A stretch of 64,000 bases of DNA from Pseudomonas rhizoryzae. Lineage in GTDB: Bacteria; Pseudomonadota; Gammaproteobacteria; Pseudomonadales; Pseudomonadaceae. This document shows, piece by piece, positions 49,164 to 60,667 of this stretch. The first letter of the stretch is position 1, and each line of letters opens with the position of its first letter. The notes below the pieces were generated by a model. It searched no databases. It was given only the letters and a program-made list of their open reading frames with translations, and was not told the DNA's origin. The stretch is taken from the NCBI RefSeq assembly GCF_005250615.1, contig NZ_SULM01000004.1, positions 248,001-312,000 on the forward strand, given 5' to 3'. The position numbers were made by a program, and so were the translations under genes.

Positions 49164-50051
49164 GTGAGTTCTTCCCTAGAAGAGTTTCTCCTGCACGCAA
49201 GGCAGGTGCTCGAGCGGCTCGAGCCGCTGTTGCCGCACCGACGTGAACCGCTGGATTGGCAACACTGCTATGCGGCGCGCTGGCGTCGCGAGGGGCATGG
49301 CGGCTATCTCCAGCCACTCGACGTCAATCTCGAGCTGCGTCTGTCCGACCTCCTCGGTATCGATCGGCAGCGTGAGCAACTGGCCCGCAATACTCGCCAA
49401 TTCGTGGCTGGACTGCCGGCGAATCACACATTGCTGTGGGGCGCCCGCGGGACGGGCAAATCATCGCTGATTCGCGCGCTGCTGGCCGAGTACGCCGCTC
49501 AAGGCCTACGGCTGATCGAGATCGAGCGCGACGATCTCGCCGATCTGCCGCGCGTGGTGGAGCAGATCGCCGGCCAAGAGCAGCGCTTCGTGCTGTTCTG
49601 CGATGACCTGTCCTTCGATGCCGGTAGCGACGACTACCGAGTGCTCAAGAGCGTGCTCGACGGCTCGCTCGAACAGGCGCCGGACAACCTGGTGCTCTAT
49701 GCGACGTCCAACCGGCGGCATCTGGTGGCCGAGCGGCAGAGCGACAACGACAACTGGGAGCATGTCGATGGTGAACTGCACCCGAGCGAAGCCGCCGAGG
49801 ACAAGATCGCCTTGTCGGATCGCTTCGGCCTGTGGTTGTCCTTCTATCCCTTCACCCAGGATCACTACCTTTCCGTGGTTCGGCACTGGTGCACGACCCT
49901 GGCCGGCAAGTCCGGACTGACCCTGGAGTGGTCCGAGGAGGCCGATCGCGAAGCCATTCGCTGGGCCTCGGGTCGCGGCAATCGCAATGGCCGTTGCGCC
50001 TATCAATTTGCCCGGCAGTGGGTCGGGCTCAAGCTGTTGGAGCAAGCATGA
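49164..50051 (+). CDS. DUF815-family P-loop ATPase
   Basis: The 295-residue protein is a P-loop ATPase of the uncharacterised DUF815/COG2607 group. The Walker A motif is WGARGTGKSSLIRAL, Walker B is FVLFCDDLSFD and the sensor segment is LYATSNRRHLV. I prefer the GTG at 49164, with AAGGA 8 nt upstream, over the ATG at 49155, which would overlap that ribosome binding site. The stop overlaps the fRMsr start by 4 nt, so it is coupled to an oxidised-methionine repair enzyme. The role is unknown. Confidence 0.88.
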   Translation: MSSSLEEFLLHARQVLERLEPLLPHRREPLDWQHCYAARWRREGHGGYLQPLDVNLELRLSDLLGIDRQREQLARNTRQFVAGLPANHTLLWGARGTGKSSLIRALLAEYAAQGLRLIEIERDDLADLPRVVEQIAGQEQRFVLFCDDLSFDAGSDDYRVLKSVLDGSLEQAPDNLVLYATSNRRHLVAERQSDNDNWEHVDGELHPSEAAEDKIALSDRFGLWLSFYPFTQDHYLSVVRHWCTTLAGKSGLTLEWSEEADREAIRWASGRGNRNGRCAYQFARQWVGLKLLEQA

Positions 50052-50536
50052 CGGTAGAACTCTCGGGTGTAGGCGCTGGGCTCGAAGGCTATGCCATGTT
50101 GGCCGCGCAGGTCGAAGCCTTGCTGGCTGGCGAGCGCAACCTGGTGGCCAATGCTGCCCAGCTGTCGGCCTTCATCTACCAGGAGGTGCCAGACCTCAAC
50201 TGGGCTGGCTTCTATTTCGTCGACGGACAGGACCAGCTCTTGCTCGGCCCCTTCCAAGGCAAGGTGGCCTGCATGCGTATCCCGTTCAGCAAGGGGGTTT
50301 GCGGGGCGGCGGCCAGCGAACGGCGGACGCAGCGCGTCGAAGACGTACATGCCTTCCCCGGGCACATCGCCTGTGATGCCGCGTCGCGCAGCGAGCTGGT
50401 GGTGCCCCTGCTCAAGGACGGTCGCCTGATCGGCGTACTGGATCTCGACAGCCCGAATCCAGCGCGCTTCAGCGCGGCGGATCAGGCCGGCATCGAGAGG
50501 CTGGTAGCGGCCTTTCTGGCGGCTACCGACTGCTGA
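50048..50536 (+). CDS. msrC: Free methionine-(R)-sulfoxide reductase (GAF-type)
   Basis: The 162-residue GAF-fold enzyme reduces free methionine-R-sulfoxide. The three functional cysteines are Cys75 (in VACMRIP), Cys85 (in GVCGAA) and Cys109 (in IACDAA), each offset by 9 from E. coli Cys84, Cys94 and Cys118. DLNWAGFYFV and the C-terminal GVLDLDSP are also typical. It overlaps the DUF815 gene by 4 nt. Confidence 0.94.
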   Translation: MTVELSGVGAGLEGYAMLAAQVEALLAGERNLVANAAQLSAFIYQEVPDLNWAGFYFVDGQDQLLLGPFQGKVACMRIPFSKGVCGAAASERRTQRVEDVHAFPGHIACDAASRSELVVPLLKDGRLIGVLDLDSPNPARFSAADQAGIERLVAAFLAATDC

Positions 50537-50560
50537 CGGCAGAGGAGGGCAGGGAAGCCC

Positions 50561-51328
50561 TCATTCGTAGTCGTTCTTCTTCCGCCAGCTGTCGTCCTTG
50601 AGTGTCTCGACGCTGTCCGATAGCTCATTGGCACTGCTGCTGGCCTGCTCGGCCAATTCATTCTGCTTACGTTTCACCTCGGCGATCTGCTCTTCCAGCT
50701 GGGTTAGCAGTTCGGTATAGCGCTCGGGTTGCTGTTGCTTGCGGATCTGCATGATGGCCCGCTCGTACGCTTGGCGAGCCTGGATGAAGTGTTCGTTCTT
50801 GGTCTGCTGTTCGGCCTGAAAGCGGAAGAACTCCACGTAGCTGGTGGTCAGCATGAAGCGCATTTCCGCCACCCAACGCTGCGCCTCCTGGCCATCGATG
50901 ATGCCGATCTGGCTGGCGTGGGCCACCAGGGCATGCAGCATCTCCAGATAGCCGCGGACTTCCTTTACCCGAGCTTCGGTATGGACGGGGCGTGGGGCAT
51001 TGCTCGATTCGATGGCGTCACCTTTGGCCAGCGTCTCTTCCAGTTCCGTCTTGCGAGCGGTCAGGGTAGCTGAAGGCGACTGCAGGGCAGCAAGCCTAAT
51101 AGTCAGGCCCAGCTCGATGCGATTGAACAGTTGTTTGAGTGCCGGCGTCATGAATTGACCCGGCAGGCTGGCAGCCAGTTGACTGCAACGCTTGATGCGG
51201 TCGGTGAGGTCGGCGACCAGCCGCTGCTTTTCCAGGCGACCCGCTTCGAGCTTCTGATTGACGAAGGCGATCATAATGACCAAGAGGATGCCAAGCCCCA
51301 CTACCGCTGCAATCATCGTTGAGGACAT
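50561..51328 (-). CDS. Membrane-anchored coiled-coil protein of unknown function
   Basis: The 255-residue protein has one N-terminal transmembrane segment (MIAAVVGLGILLVIMIAFV, residues about 4-22) and then long charged helices, including a C-terminal coiled coil (about 185-240, rich in Gln, Glu, Lys). The start is the ATG at 51328, with GGAG 6 nt upstream; an earlier ATG at 51340 is possible. It is probably an inner-membrane protein with its bulk in the cytoplasm. I recognise no family. It is convergent with fRMsr and divergent from the tRNA cluster. Confidence 0.75.
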   Translation of the reverse strand: MSSTMIAAVVGLGILLVIMIAFVNQKLEAGRLEKQRLVADLTDRIKRCSQLAASLPGQFMTPALKQLFNRIELGLTIRLAALQSPSATLTARKTELEETLAKGDAIESSNAPRPVHTEARVKEVRGYLEMLHALVAHASQIGIIDGQEAQRWVAEMRFMLTTSYVEFFRFQAEQQTKNEHFIQARQAYERAIMQIRKQQQPERYTELLTQLEEQIAEVKRKQNELAEQASSSANELSDSVETLKDDSWRKKNDYE

Positions 51329-51403
51329 GACCTTCTCCATGGTGCCGGCTCGCCGTTTGTCGTGCGAGCGAAGTCGTTGATTTGAAAAGTATTTAATCAG
51401 CTA

Positions 51404-51432
51404 TTGACGCCTAGGGTAAGGCTCCCTAGAAT
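51404..51432 (+). promoter_or_regulatory. Sigma-70 promoter of the tRNA operon
   Basis: TTGACG (51404-51409) and TAGAAT (51427-51432) are separated by exactly 17 bases. The GC-rich GCGCGCAC stretch directly after the -10 is the discriminator expected for a growth-rate and ppGpp controlled stable RNA promoter. Confidence 0.85.
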
Positions 51433-51499
51433 GCGCGCACTCCCAACGGCGGCAAGCGTCAGCCGAGTGGTAGGCCAGAGTCCTCAGGGATTCTACCTG

Positions 51500-51575
51500 G
51501 TCCCCTTCGTCTAGTGGCCTAGGACACCGCCCTTTCACGGCGGTAACAGGGGTTCGAGTCCCCTAGGGGACGCCA
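51500..51575 (+). tRNA. tRNA-Glu (anticodon TTC), copy 1
   Basis: A 76-base cloverleaf with acceptor GTCCCCT/AGGGGAC, anticodon loop CTTTCAC, T-loop GTTCGAGTC and encoded CCA. Confidence 0.97.
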
Positions 51576-51580
51576 AAATT

Positions 51581-51656
<76 letters not shown>

Positions 51657-51719
51657 AATTAAATTCATCTGTCTAATGATGGATGAATGCAAGGTGAAAG
51701 GCCTTGCGGAAGAGGTAAC

Positions 51720-51795
51720 GTCCCCTTCGTCTAGTGGCCTAGGACACCGCCCTTTCACGGCGGTAACAGGGGTTCGAGTCCCCTAGGGGACGCCA
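51720..51795 (+). tRNA. tRNA-Glu (anticodon TTC), copy 2
   Basis: Identical in sequence to copy 1, 220 bases downstream. Confidence 0.97.
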
Positions 51796-51799
51796 CATT

Positions 51800-51875
<76 letters not shown>

Positions 51876-51938
51876 AACATAATCCACCTGTTTCATGACA
51901 GCTGGATGCAAGGTGAAAGGCCTTGCGGAAGAGGTAAC

Positions 51939-52014
51939 GTCCCCTTCGTCTAGTGGCCTAGGACACCGCCCTTTCACGGCGGTAACAGGGGTTCGAGTCC
52001 CCTAGGGGACGCCA
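51939..52014 (+). tRNA. tRNA-Glu (anticodon TTC), copy 3
   Basis: Identical to copies 1 and 2, 219 bases after copy 2. Confidence 0.97.
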
Positions 52015-52018
52015 TATT

Positions 52019-52094
<76 letters not shown>

Positions 52095-52102
52095 AATAAA
52101 CG

Positions 52103-52129
52103 AAAACACCGCCTTCGGGCGGTGTTTTT
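52103..52129 (+). terminator. Terminator of the tRNA operon
   Basis: AAAACACCGCC, loop TTCG, GGCGGTGTTTTT is a strong Rho-independent terminator, shared by sequence with the convergent sulfate-binding protein gene. Confidence 0.92.
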
Positions 52130-52185
52130 GTGTGCGCGTCTTTCAGATCGGCCAGACGCCCGGCAGCTGGCCGGGCGCGACCCTG

Positions 52186-53184
52186 TTACTGAGGCGTATA
52201 GATCTGGTCGAAGATCCCGCCATCGGCGAAGTGGGTCTTCTGGATACCGCTCCAGGGACCGAATTCCTTCTGGGCATCGATCAGTTCGAGCTTGGGAAAG
52301 CGATCGGCGTACTGCGCCAGGATCTGGGCATTGCGCGGGCGCAGGAAGTTTTCCGCGGCGATCTTCTGGCCTTCGTCGGACCAGAGATACTTGAGGTATT
52401 CCTCGGCCTCGGCGCGGGTGCCTTTCTTGTCGACGACACTGTCCACCACGCTCACTGGTGGCTCGGCCTGGACCGAGAGGCTCGGATAGATCACTTCGAA
52501 GCCGCCACGGCCGAATTCGCGCGCGATCATCTCGGCTTCGTTCTCGAAGGTCACCAGGACATCGCCCTGCTGATTCTTCATGAAGGTGGTGGTTGCGGCG
52601 CGACCGCCGGTGTCCAGGATGGGTACGTGCTTGAACAGCTCGCTGACGAAGGTGCGCGCTTTCTCTTCGTTGCCACCCGGCTGGTGCAAGGCATAGGCCC
52701 AGGCGGACAGGTAGGTGTAGCGCCCGTTTCCGGAGGTCTTCGGGTTGGGCACTATCACCTGGACGCCATCCTTGAGCAGGTCGGACCAGTCGTGAATGCC
52801 CTTGGGATTGCCCTTGCGCACGATGAGCACGGTGGCGGAGGTGAAGGGCGCGCTGCGATCGGGCAGGCGGCTTTCCCAATCCTTGGGCACCAGGCCGCGA
52901 TCGGCCAGGGCTTGGATGTCGGTGGCCTGGTTCATGGTGATGACATCGGCCGGCAAGCCGTCGATGACCGCGCGGGCCTGCTTGCTGGAGCCGCCGTGGG
53001 ACATCTGGATCACCGGGGTTTCCCCGTGCTCGGCTTTCCAGTGGGCCTGGAAGGCGGGGTTGTAATCCTTGTAGAAGTCGCGCATCACGTCGTAGGAGAC
53101 GTTGAGCAGCGGCGGCTGGGCGGCCAGGACCTGGGCGCTGACCGCCAGGGCGGCTGCGAGCAGGGTGAGGCGAGGTATTTTCAT
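52186..53184 (-). CDS. sbp: Periplasmic sulfate-binding protein
   Basis: The 332-residue protein has a signal peptide ending VSAQVLA-AQ near residue 22. The mature part shows the sulfate-binding pattern NVSYDVMRDFYKDYN, QMSHGGSSKQARAV, and ITMNQATDIQAL. It would deliver sulfate (or thiosulfate) to the CysTWA ABC transporter. Those genes are not next to it here, so it is an orphan binding protein, as Sbp is in several Pseudomonas. It is convergent with the tRNA array and divergent from smc. Confidence 0.93.
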   Translation of the reverse strand: MKIPRLTLLAAALAVSAQVLAAQPPLLNVSYDVMRDFYKDYNPAFQAHWKAEHGETPVIQMSHGGSSKQARAVIDGLPADVITMNQATDIQALADRGLVPKDWESRLPDRSAPFTSATVLIVRKGNPKGIHDWSDLLKDGVQVIVPNPKTSGNGRYTYLSAWAYALHQPGGNEEKARTFVSELFKHVPILDTGGRAATTTFMKNQQGDVLVTFENEAEMIAREFGRGGFEVIYPSLSVQAEPPVSVVDSVVDKKGTRAEAEEYLKYLWSDEGQKIAAENFLRPRNAQILAQYADRFPKLELIDAQKEFGPWSGIQKTHFADGGIFDQIYTPQ

Positions 53185-53354
53185 GGGGGCATCCTGCGGG
53201 TGTAAGGTGCGGGACTATAGCTTGTCGCCTTGGCTCCTGTGCAGAACGGCTGGAAATAAGGTAATGCACGGCGACGGCAGCAGGGCCCGCCGATGGTAGA
53301 CTCCCAGCTTTTGGCCCGCGGTTGGGCACGGCGCGGTGGACAAGGGCTCCTGAG

Positions 53355-56300
53355 ATGCGGTTGAGGTCGATCAAGCTGGCGGGATTCAAATCCTTCGTCG
53401 ATCCGACGACGGTGAATTTCCCGAGCAACATGGCAGCGGTGGTCGGCCCCAATGGTTGCGGCAAGTCGAACATCATCGACGCCGTGCGCTGGGTGATGGG
53501 CGAGAGCTCGGCCAAGAACCTGCGCGGCGAGTCGATGACGGACGTCATCTTCAACGGTTCCAACAGCCGCAAGCCGGTGTCCCAGGCCTCCATCGAGCTG
53601 ATCTTCGACAATTCCGACCACACCCTGGTGGGCGAGTACGCGAGCTACGCGGAAATCTCCATTCGCCGCCGGGTGACCCGCGAAGGGCAGAACACCTATT
53701 TCCTCAACGGCACCAAGTGCCGCCGCCGCGACATCACCGACATCTTCCTGGGTACCGGCCTGGGACCGCGCAGCTATTCGATCATCGAGCAAGGGATGAT
53801 TTCCAAGCTGATCGAGGCACGCCCGGAGGATCTGCGGCACTACATAGAAGAGGCGGCGGGCATCTCCAAGTACAAGGAGCGCCGCCGCGAAACCGAGAAT
53901 CGTATCCGCCGCACCCAGGAGAATCTCGCTCGCCTGACCGACCTGCGCGAGGAGTTGGAGCGCCAGCTGGAACGGCTGCATCGCCAGGCGCAATCCGCCG
54001 AACGCTTCCAGGCCTTCAAGCAGGAGGAGCGGCAACTCAAGGCGCAATTGCAGGCGGTGCGCTGGCGCGAGCTGGATGAGCGCGTCGCGCAACGCGAGAA
54101 GGTGATCCGTGACCAGGAGACGGCGCTGGAGGCCCTGACCGCTGAGCAGCGTCAGGCGGATGCCGGTATCGAGCGGCTCCGCGACGGTCATCACGAGCTG
54201 AGCGAGGCCTTCAACCAGGTGCAGGGGCGTTTCTACTCCCTGGGTGGCGACATCGCCCGCCTGGAGCAGACCATCCAGCATGGCCAGCAGCGCCAGCGCC
54301 AGTTACAGGACGATCTGCGCGAAGCCGAGCAGGCCCGCAGCGAAGCCGAATCCCATCTGCAGCACGACCGGGTGTTGCTCGCCACCTTCGAGGAAGAGCT
54401 GGCGATGCTCGAACCCGAGGAGGAAGCGGCGCGCGAATTCGGCGAAGAGGGCGCCGCCGCCTTGGAAGAGGCGGAGTTGGCCTTGGCGGACTGGCAGCAG
54501 CGCTGGGAGACGCTCAGCGCGGCCAGCGTCGAGCCGCAGCGGGAGGCGGACGTGCAGCAGGCGCGTATCCGTTCCCTGGAGCAGAGCCTGGAGCGCGGCA
54601 TGGAGCGGCAACGGCGGTTGCGCGACGAACGCACCCTGCTGGGCGAGGACGGGCCGTCCGACAGCCTGATCGCGCTGGAAGAACAGATCGCCGAGGATGA
54701 ATTGCTGCTGGAAGGCTTGGCCGAGCAGGAATTGCAGGTGGCCGACGATCTGCAACGACTGCGCGAGGAGTTGCTGACGTTGGCCAACGAGCAGAGCCAG
54801 CGCCAGGGCGAGCTGCAGCGGCTGGAAGGTCGCATCGCCTCCCTCGAAGCACTACAGCAGGCCGCCCTGGCCCCCGATACCGGGGCGGCCCAGTGGCTCG
54901 AAGCGGAGGGGCTGGCCCAGGCGCCCCAGTTGGCGGAAGAGCTTCAGGTCACTGCAGGCTGGGAGCTGGCGGTGGAAACCGTGCTCGGCAGCGATCTGCA
55001 GGCGGTCTGCCTCGACGAGCTGGCGCCGCTGCGGCTCGAGACCTTCGCCAGTGGCGCGTTGAATCTGGCGCTGCCTGGGCAGGCGCCCGTCGCCGCGGGC
55101 AGCCTGCTGGAAAAGGTCCGGGCGCCCCGGGATCTGTCGCCCTGGCTGGGGCAGGTGCTGGTCGCCGCCAGCTATGACGAGGCGCTGGCGCGGCGTGCCG
55201 CTCTGGAGCCAGGGCAGAGTTTGATCACCCCGGAAGGCTATTGGGTCTCCCGCCACTTCCTGCGCGTGCGTCGCGCCCAGGCGGCGGAGGGCAGTGTCCT
55301 CGCCCGCGGACGGGAATTGGAAGAGTTGCAGACCCGGCGTCTGGAGTTGAGCGAAATGCTCGAGTCGCAGGACGACCTGTTGGAGGAGCGTCGCGTGGCC
55401 CAGCAACGGCTGGAGGCCGAGCGCGAGGAGTCGCGGCGGCGCCAGCAGCAGGAACAGCAACGCCTGGCCGAGCGCCGGGCGCAGCTTTCCGCGCAGCAGG
55501 CACGGGCCGAGCAACTGGGTATTCGGCGGCGGCAGTTGGCGGCCGATCTCAGCGATGTCGAGCAGCAACTGGCGCGAGAGCAGGAAGAACTGGGCGAGTG
55601 CCGCTTGCGCCTGCAAGACGCCCTGGACGACATGGCCGTGGATGCCGAACAGCGCGCGCAACTGCAGGATCAACGCGAGTTGCATCGCCAGGCGGTCGAG
55701 TCGGCGCGGCAACGGCAACGCCAGGCCCAGGATCAGCTCCATCAGCTCACGGTACGGCTGACGGCGCTACGTGCGCAGCGTCAGTCGACGCTGCAGGCCC
55801 TGGAACGTCTCGAACAGCAGACCGCGCGTCTGGGCGAGCGCTGCGAACAACTCAGCCTCAATCTGGAGGAGGGCGGCGAGCCCCTCGACGAATTGCGCCT
55901 GCGCCTGGAGGAGTTGCTCGAACGACGCCTTCAGGTGGACGAAGAAATGCGCTCGGCAAGGATGGCGTTGGAAGACGCCGATCGGGAGTTGCGCGATTTC
56001 GAGCGGCGGCGCCTGCAGGCGGAGCAACAGGCCACCTTGTTGCGTGGCCAACTGGAGCAGCATCGGTTGGAGTGGCAGGGGTTGGCGACTCGGCGCAGTG
56101 GCTTCGCCGAGCAGTTGGCGGCCGACGGCTACGACCTACCGACGGTGATCGCCACCTTGCCTGAAGCGGCGAGCGAGGCGGCCTGGGAGCAGGAGTTGGA
56201 AGCCGTGGCGGCGCGCATCGCCCGGCTGGGGCCGATTAACCTGGCGGCCATCGATGAGTATCAGCAGCAGGCCGAGCGCAAGACCTATCTGGATGCCCAG

Positions 56301-56840
56301 AACGCCGACTTGGTCGAGGCGCTGGAGACGCTGGAAAACGTCATCCGCAAGATCGATCGGGAAACGCGCAATAGGTTCAAGGATACCTTCGACCAGATCA
56401 ACCACGGCTTGCAGGCGTTGTTCCCGAAAGTTTTCGGTGGCGGCAGTGCCTACTTGGAACTTACTGGGGAAGATTTACTCGATACCGGGGTTGCGATCAT
56501 GGCGCGTCCGCCGGGCAAGAAGAACAGCACCATCCATTTGCTCTCCGGTGGAGAAAAGGCGCTGACCGCTCTGGCATTGGTGTTTGCCATCTTCCAGTTG
56601 AATCCGGCGCCGTTCTGCATGCTCGACGAAGTGGATGCGCCGCTGGATGACGCCAACGTTGGACGCTATGCCCGCTTGGTTAAGAGTATGTCGGAGAAGG
56701 TGCAGTTCATTTACATCACGCACAACAAGATCGCCATGGAAATGGCCGATCAGCTATTGGGCGTGACGATGCATGAACCGGGTTGTTCACGGCTGGTGGC
56801 CGTGGATGTGGAGGAAGCGGTGGCCATGGTGGACGCGTAG
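53355..56840 (+). CDS. smc: Chromosome partition protein SMC
   Basis: The 1161-residue ATPase organises and segregates the chromosome with ScpA/ScpB. The N-terminal head has Walker A GPNGCGKSNIIDAV (residues 32-45), two long coiled coils (about 170-500 and 670-1000) flank a hinge (about 520-650), and the C-terminal head has the LSGGEKALTALALVF signature and FCMLDEVDAPLDDANV Walker B. The ATG at 53355 is used; the ribosome binding site is weak. zipA and ligA follow, as in other Pseudomonas. Confidence 0.96.
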   Translation: MRLRSIKLAGFKSFVDPTTVNFPSNMAAVVGPNGCGKSNIIDAVRWVMGESSAKNLRGESMTDVIFNGSNSRKPVSQASIELIFDNSDHTLVGEYASYAEISIRRRVTREGQNTYFLNGTKCRRRDITDIFLGTGLGPRSYSIIEQGMISKLIEARPEDLRHYIEEAAGISKYKERRRETENRIRRTQENLARLTDLREELERQLERLHRQAQSAERFQAFKQEERQLKAQLQAVRWRELDERVAQREKVIRDQETALEALTAEQRQADAGIERLRDGHHELSEAFNQVQGRFYSLGGDIARLEQTIQHGQQRQRQLQDDLREAEQARSEAESHLQHDRVLLATFEEELAMLEPEEEAAREFGEEGAAALEEAELALADWQQRWETLSAASVEPQREADVQQARIRSLEQSLERGMERQRRLRDERTLLGEDGPSDSLIALEEQIAEDELLLEGLAEQELQVADDLQRLREELLTLANEQSQRQGELQRLEGRIASLEALQQAALAPDTGAAQWLEAEGLAQAPQLAEELQVTAGWELAVETVLGSDLQAVCLDELAPLRLETFASGALNLALPGQAPVAAGSLLEKVRAPRDLSPWLGQVLVAASYDEALARRAALEPGQSLITPEGYWVSRHFLRVRRAQAAEGSVLARGRELEELQTRRLELSEMLESQDDLLEERRVAQQRLEAEREESRRRQQQEQQRLAERRAQLSAQQARAEQLGIRRRQLAADLSDVEQQLAREQEELGECRLRLQDALDDMAVDAEQRAQLQDQRELHRQAVESARQRQRQAQDQLHQLTVRLTALRAQRQSTLQALERLEQQTARLGERCEQLSLNLEEGGEPLDELRLRLEELLERRLQVDEEMRSARMALEDADRELRDFERRRLQAEQQATLLRGQLEQHRLEWQGLATRRSGFAEQLAADGYDLPTVIATLPEAASEAAWEQELEAVAARIARLGPINLAAIDEYQQQAERKTYLDAQNADLVEALETLENVIRKIDRETRNRFKDTFDQINHGLQALFPKVFGGGSAYLELTGEDLLDTGVAIMARPPGKKNSTIHLLSGGEKALTALALVFAIFQLNPAPFCMLDEVDAPLDDANVGRYARLVKSMSEKVQFIYITHNKIAMEMADQLLGVTMHEPGCSRLVAVDVEEAVAMVDA

Positions 56841-57045
56841 TAACCCACAGCCTCGCGGTGTGGCGGTGTAAAGTTGACGGCAGTCGTGCTAGCTTATGGC
56901 CGCTTCGGCGGTAGGTATAAAAAGCTAAGAAGAACACTGACTTGGCGTAGGTTTCGGACGTTTTGGAAAGGCCTCGCAGGCGATGACTTTCCAAAGTTTC
57001 CCGACGGGTGTCGGTCCATTATTTTTACAGGGGTATGTCTTTTTC

Positions 57046-57951
57046 ATGGATATGGGTCTGCGCGAGTGGCTGATCATCATCGGCGTCATCGTCATCGCCG
57101 GTATTCTGTTCGATGGTTGGCGTCGCATGAGTGGCAAGGGCAAGCTCAAGTTCAAACTTGATCAGTCGCTGAACAATCATCCGGAACACGAGGACGATGA
57201 TCCGGAAATCATTGGTCCGACCCGCGTGGTAGAGCAGAAGGAGCCGTCGCTGGACGATCCGGGCGAGCCAACGCCACCGCGCTCCACCCAGCGCAAACGA
57301 CGCGAAGAGCGCCGTGAAGAACCCAGCGCCGACAGCTTCGATCTATCCGCCGCGGATGAGGGGCTGGCTGGCTTGTCCGCCGATTCCGACGACGGCGTGG
57401 TGCGTGGCCGGGACAAGCCGCGCAAGGAAAAGCCGCTCAGCGCCAAGGCTCCGGAACGCGAAACCGCTAGCGAGCCCGTCAGCAGTGGCAGCGGCAACAG
57501 TGGTGCGGCCATGGCGCCGGTGGACGAGGTGCTGGTCATCAATGTCATCTCCCGTGACGAGAAAGGCTTCTCCGGTCCGGCGCTGCTACAGAACATCCTC
57601 GAAAGTGGACTGAGGTTCGGTGACATGGACATCTTCCATCGTCATGAGAGCATGTCGGGTAACGGTGAGGTGCTGTTCTCCATGGCCAATGCCGTACGCC
57701 CTGGCACCTTCGATTTGGATGCCATCGACGATTTCCACACCCCGGCGGTGAGCTTCTTCCTCGGCCTGCCCGGCCCGCGGCATCCCAAGCAGGCCTTCGA
57801 CCTGATGGTGGCCGCGGCGCGCAAGCTGTCGTCCGAACTCAATGGCGAGTTGAAGGACGAGCAGCGCAGCGTGATGACCGCCCAGACCATCGAACACTAC
57901 CGCCAGCGCATCGTCGACTTCGAGCGCAAGAGCCTCATGCTCAAGCGCTGA
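57046..57951 (+). CDS. zipA: Cell division protein ZipA
   Basis: The 301-residue inner-membrane protein tethers FtsZ to the membrane. The N-terminal segment [20 protein letters not shown] spans the membrane, a long charged and disordered linker (about 35-160) follows, and a C-terminal FtsZ-binding domain (about 165-300) contains [26 protein letters not shown] and [18 protein letters not shown]. Start could be 57046 or 57052. It lies between smc and ligA, in the usual order. Confidence 0.95.
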   Translation: MDMGLREWLIIIGVIVIAGILFDGWRRMSGKGKLKFKLDQSLNNHPEHEDDDPEIIGPTRVVEQKEPSLDDPGEPTPPRSTQRKRREERREEPSADSFDLSAADEGLAGLSADSDDGVVRGRDKPRKEKPLSAKAPERETASEPVSSGSGNSGAAMAPVDEVLVINVISRDEKGFSGPALLQNILESGLRFGDMDIFHRHESMSGNGEVLFSMANAVRPGTFDLDAIDDFHTPAVSFFLGLPGPRHPKQAFDLMVAAARKLSSELNGELKDEQRSVMTAQTIEHYRQRIVDFERKSLMLKR

Positions 57952-57968
57952 GTGCGCCGGAGCGAACC

Positions 57969-57993
57969 AAGAGCAGCCTCGGCTGCTCTTTTT
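57969..57993 (+). terminator. Terminator between zipA and ligA
   Basis: AAGAGCAGCC, loop TC, GGCTGCTCTT followed by TTT is a strong intrinsic terminator. Confidence 0.88.
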
Positions 57994-58056
57994 GTTTGTA
58001 AGTTTTGCCGCGGCGCCAAGGGTGCCGCCAGGGCCACCCCGAGGTGGCGACAGTGA

Positions 58057-60450
<2,394 letters not shown>

Positions 60451-60454
60451 GAGC

Positions 60455-60484
60455 AAAGGTCAGCCCTGGAGCGGCTGACCTTTT
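60455..60484 (+). terminator. Terminator after ligA
   Basis: AAAGGTCAGCC (60455-60465) pairs with GGCTGACCTTT (60473-60483), followed by T residues. Confidence 0.85.
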
Positions 60485-60520
60485 CACCAGTTACTTAAGC
60501 GCAGCCATAATCAACGACAG

Positions 60521-60643
60521 CGAAGCGATAATAATGAAGTTGAAGTTTTATTTTATCGCTTCGTTTATGGCTTTTGTCGGCGCGGTACTCTTCGAGAGAA
60601 TAGTGGATGACAACGCTTCGCTAATTACAGACGAAGCGTTGTC
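60521..60643. repeat. Two GCTTCG-type perfect inverted repeats near galE
   Basis: CGAAGCGATAA (60521-60531) and TTATCGCTTCG (60553-60563) form an 11-bp pair. GACAACGCTTCG (60609-60620) and CGAAGCGTTGTC (60632-60643) form a 12-bp pair. Both contain CGAAGCG. The region is clearly AT-richer than the genes around it. A related structure lies on the other side of galE at 61822-61865. Confidence 0.6.
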
Positions 60644-60656
60644 GTTCGGTAGATAG
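60534..60656 (+). CDS. Possible 40-residue small membrane protein
   Basis: A frame starting MKLKFYFIASFMAFVGAVLF and ending ALSFGR has a basic, hydrophobic N-terminal half that could span the membrane. It overlaps the two inverted repeats and has no good ribosome binding site. It may be real or an accident of the AT-rich repeat. I recognise no family. Confidence 0.25.
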   Translation: MKLKFYFIASFMAFVGAVLFERIVDDNASLITDEALSFGR

Positions 60657-60667
60657 ATATAGTCTTT

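Noticed and set aside
52130-52185. Riboswitch or cys-type leader near sbp
   Set aside because: This is the 3' side of sbp and too short; I see no structured leader upstream of sbp either.
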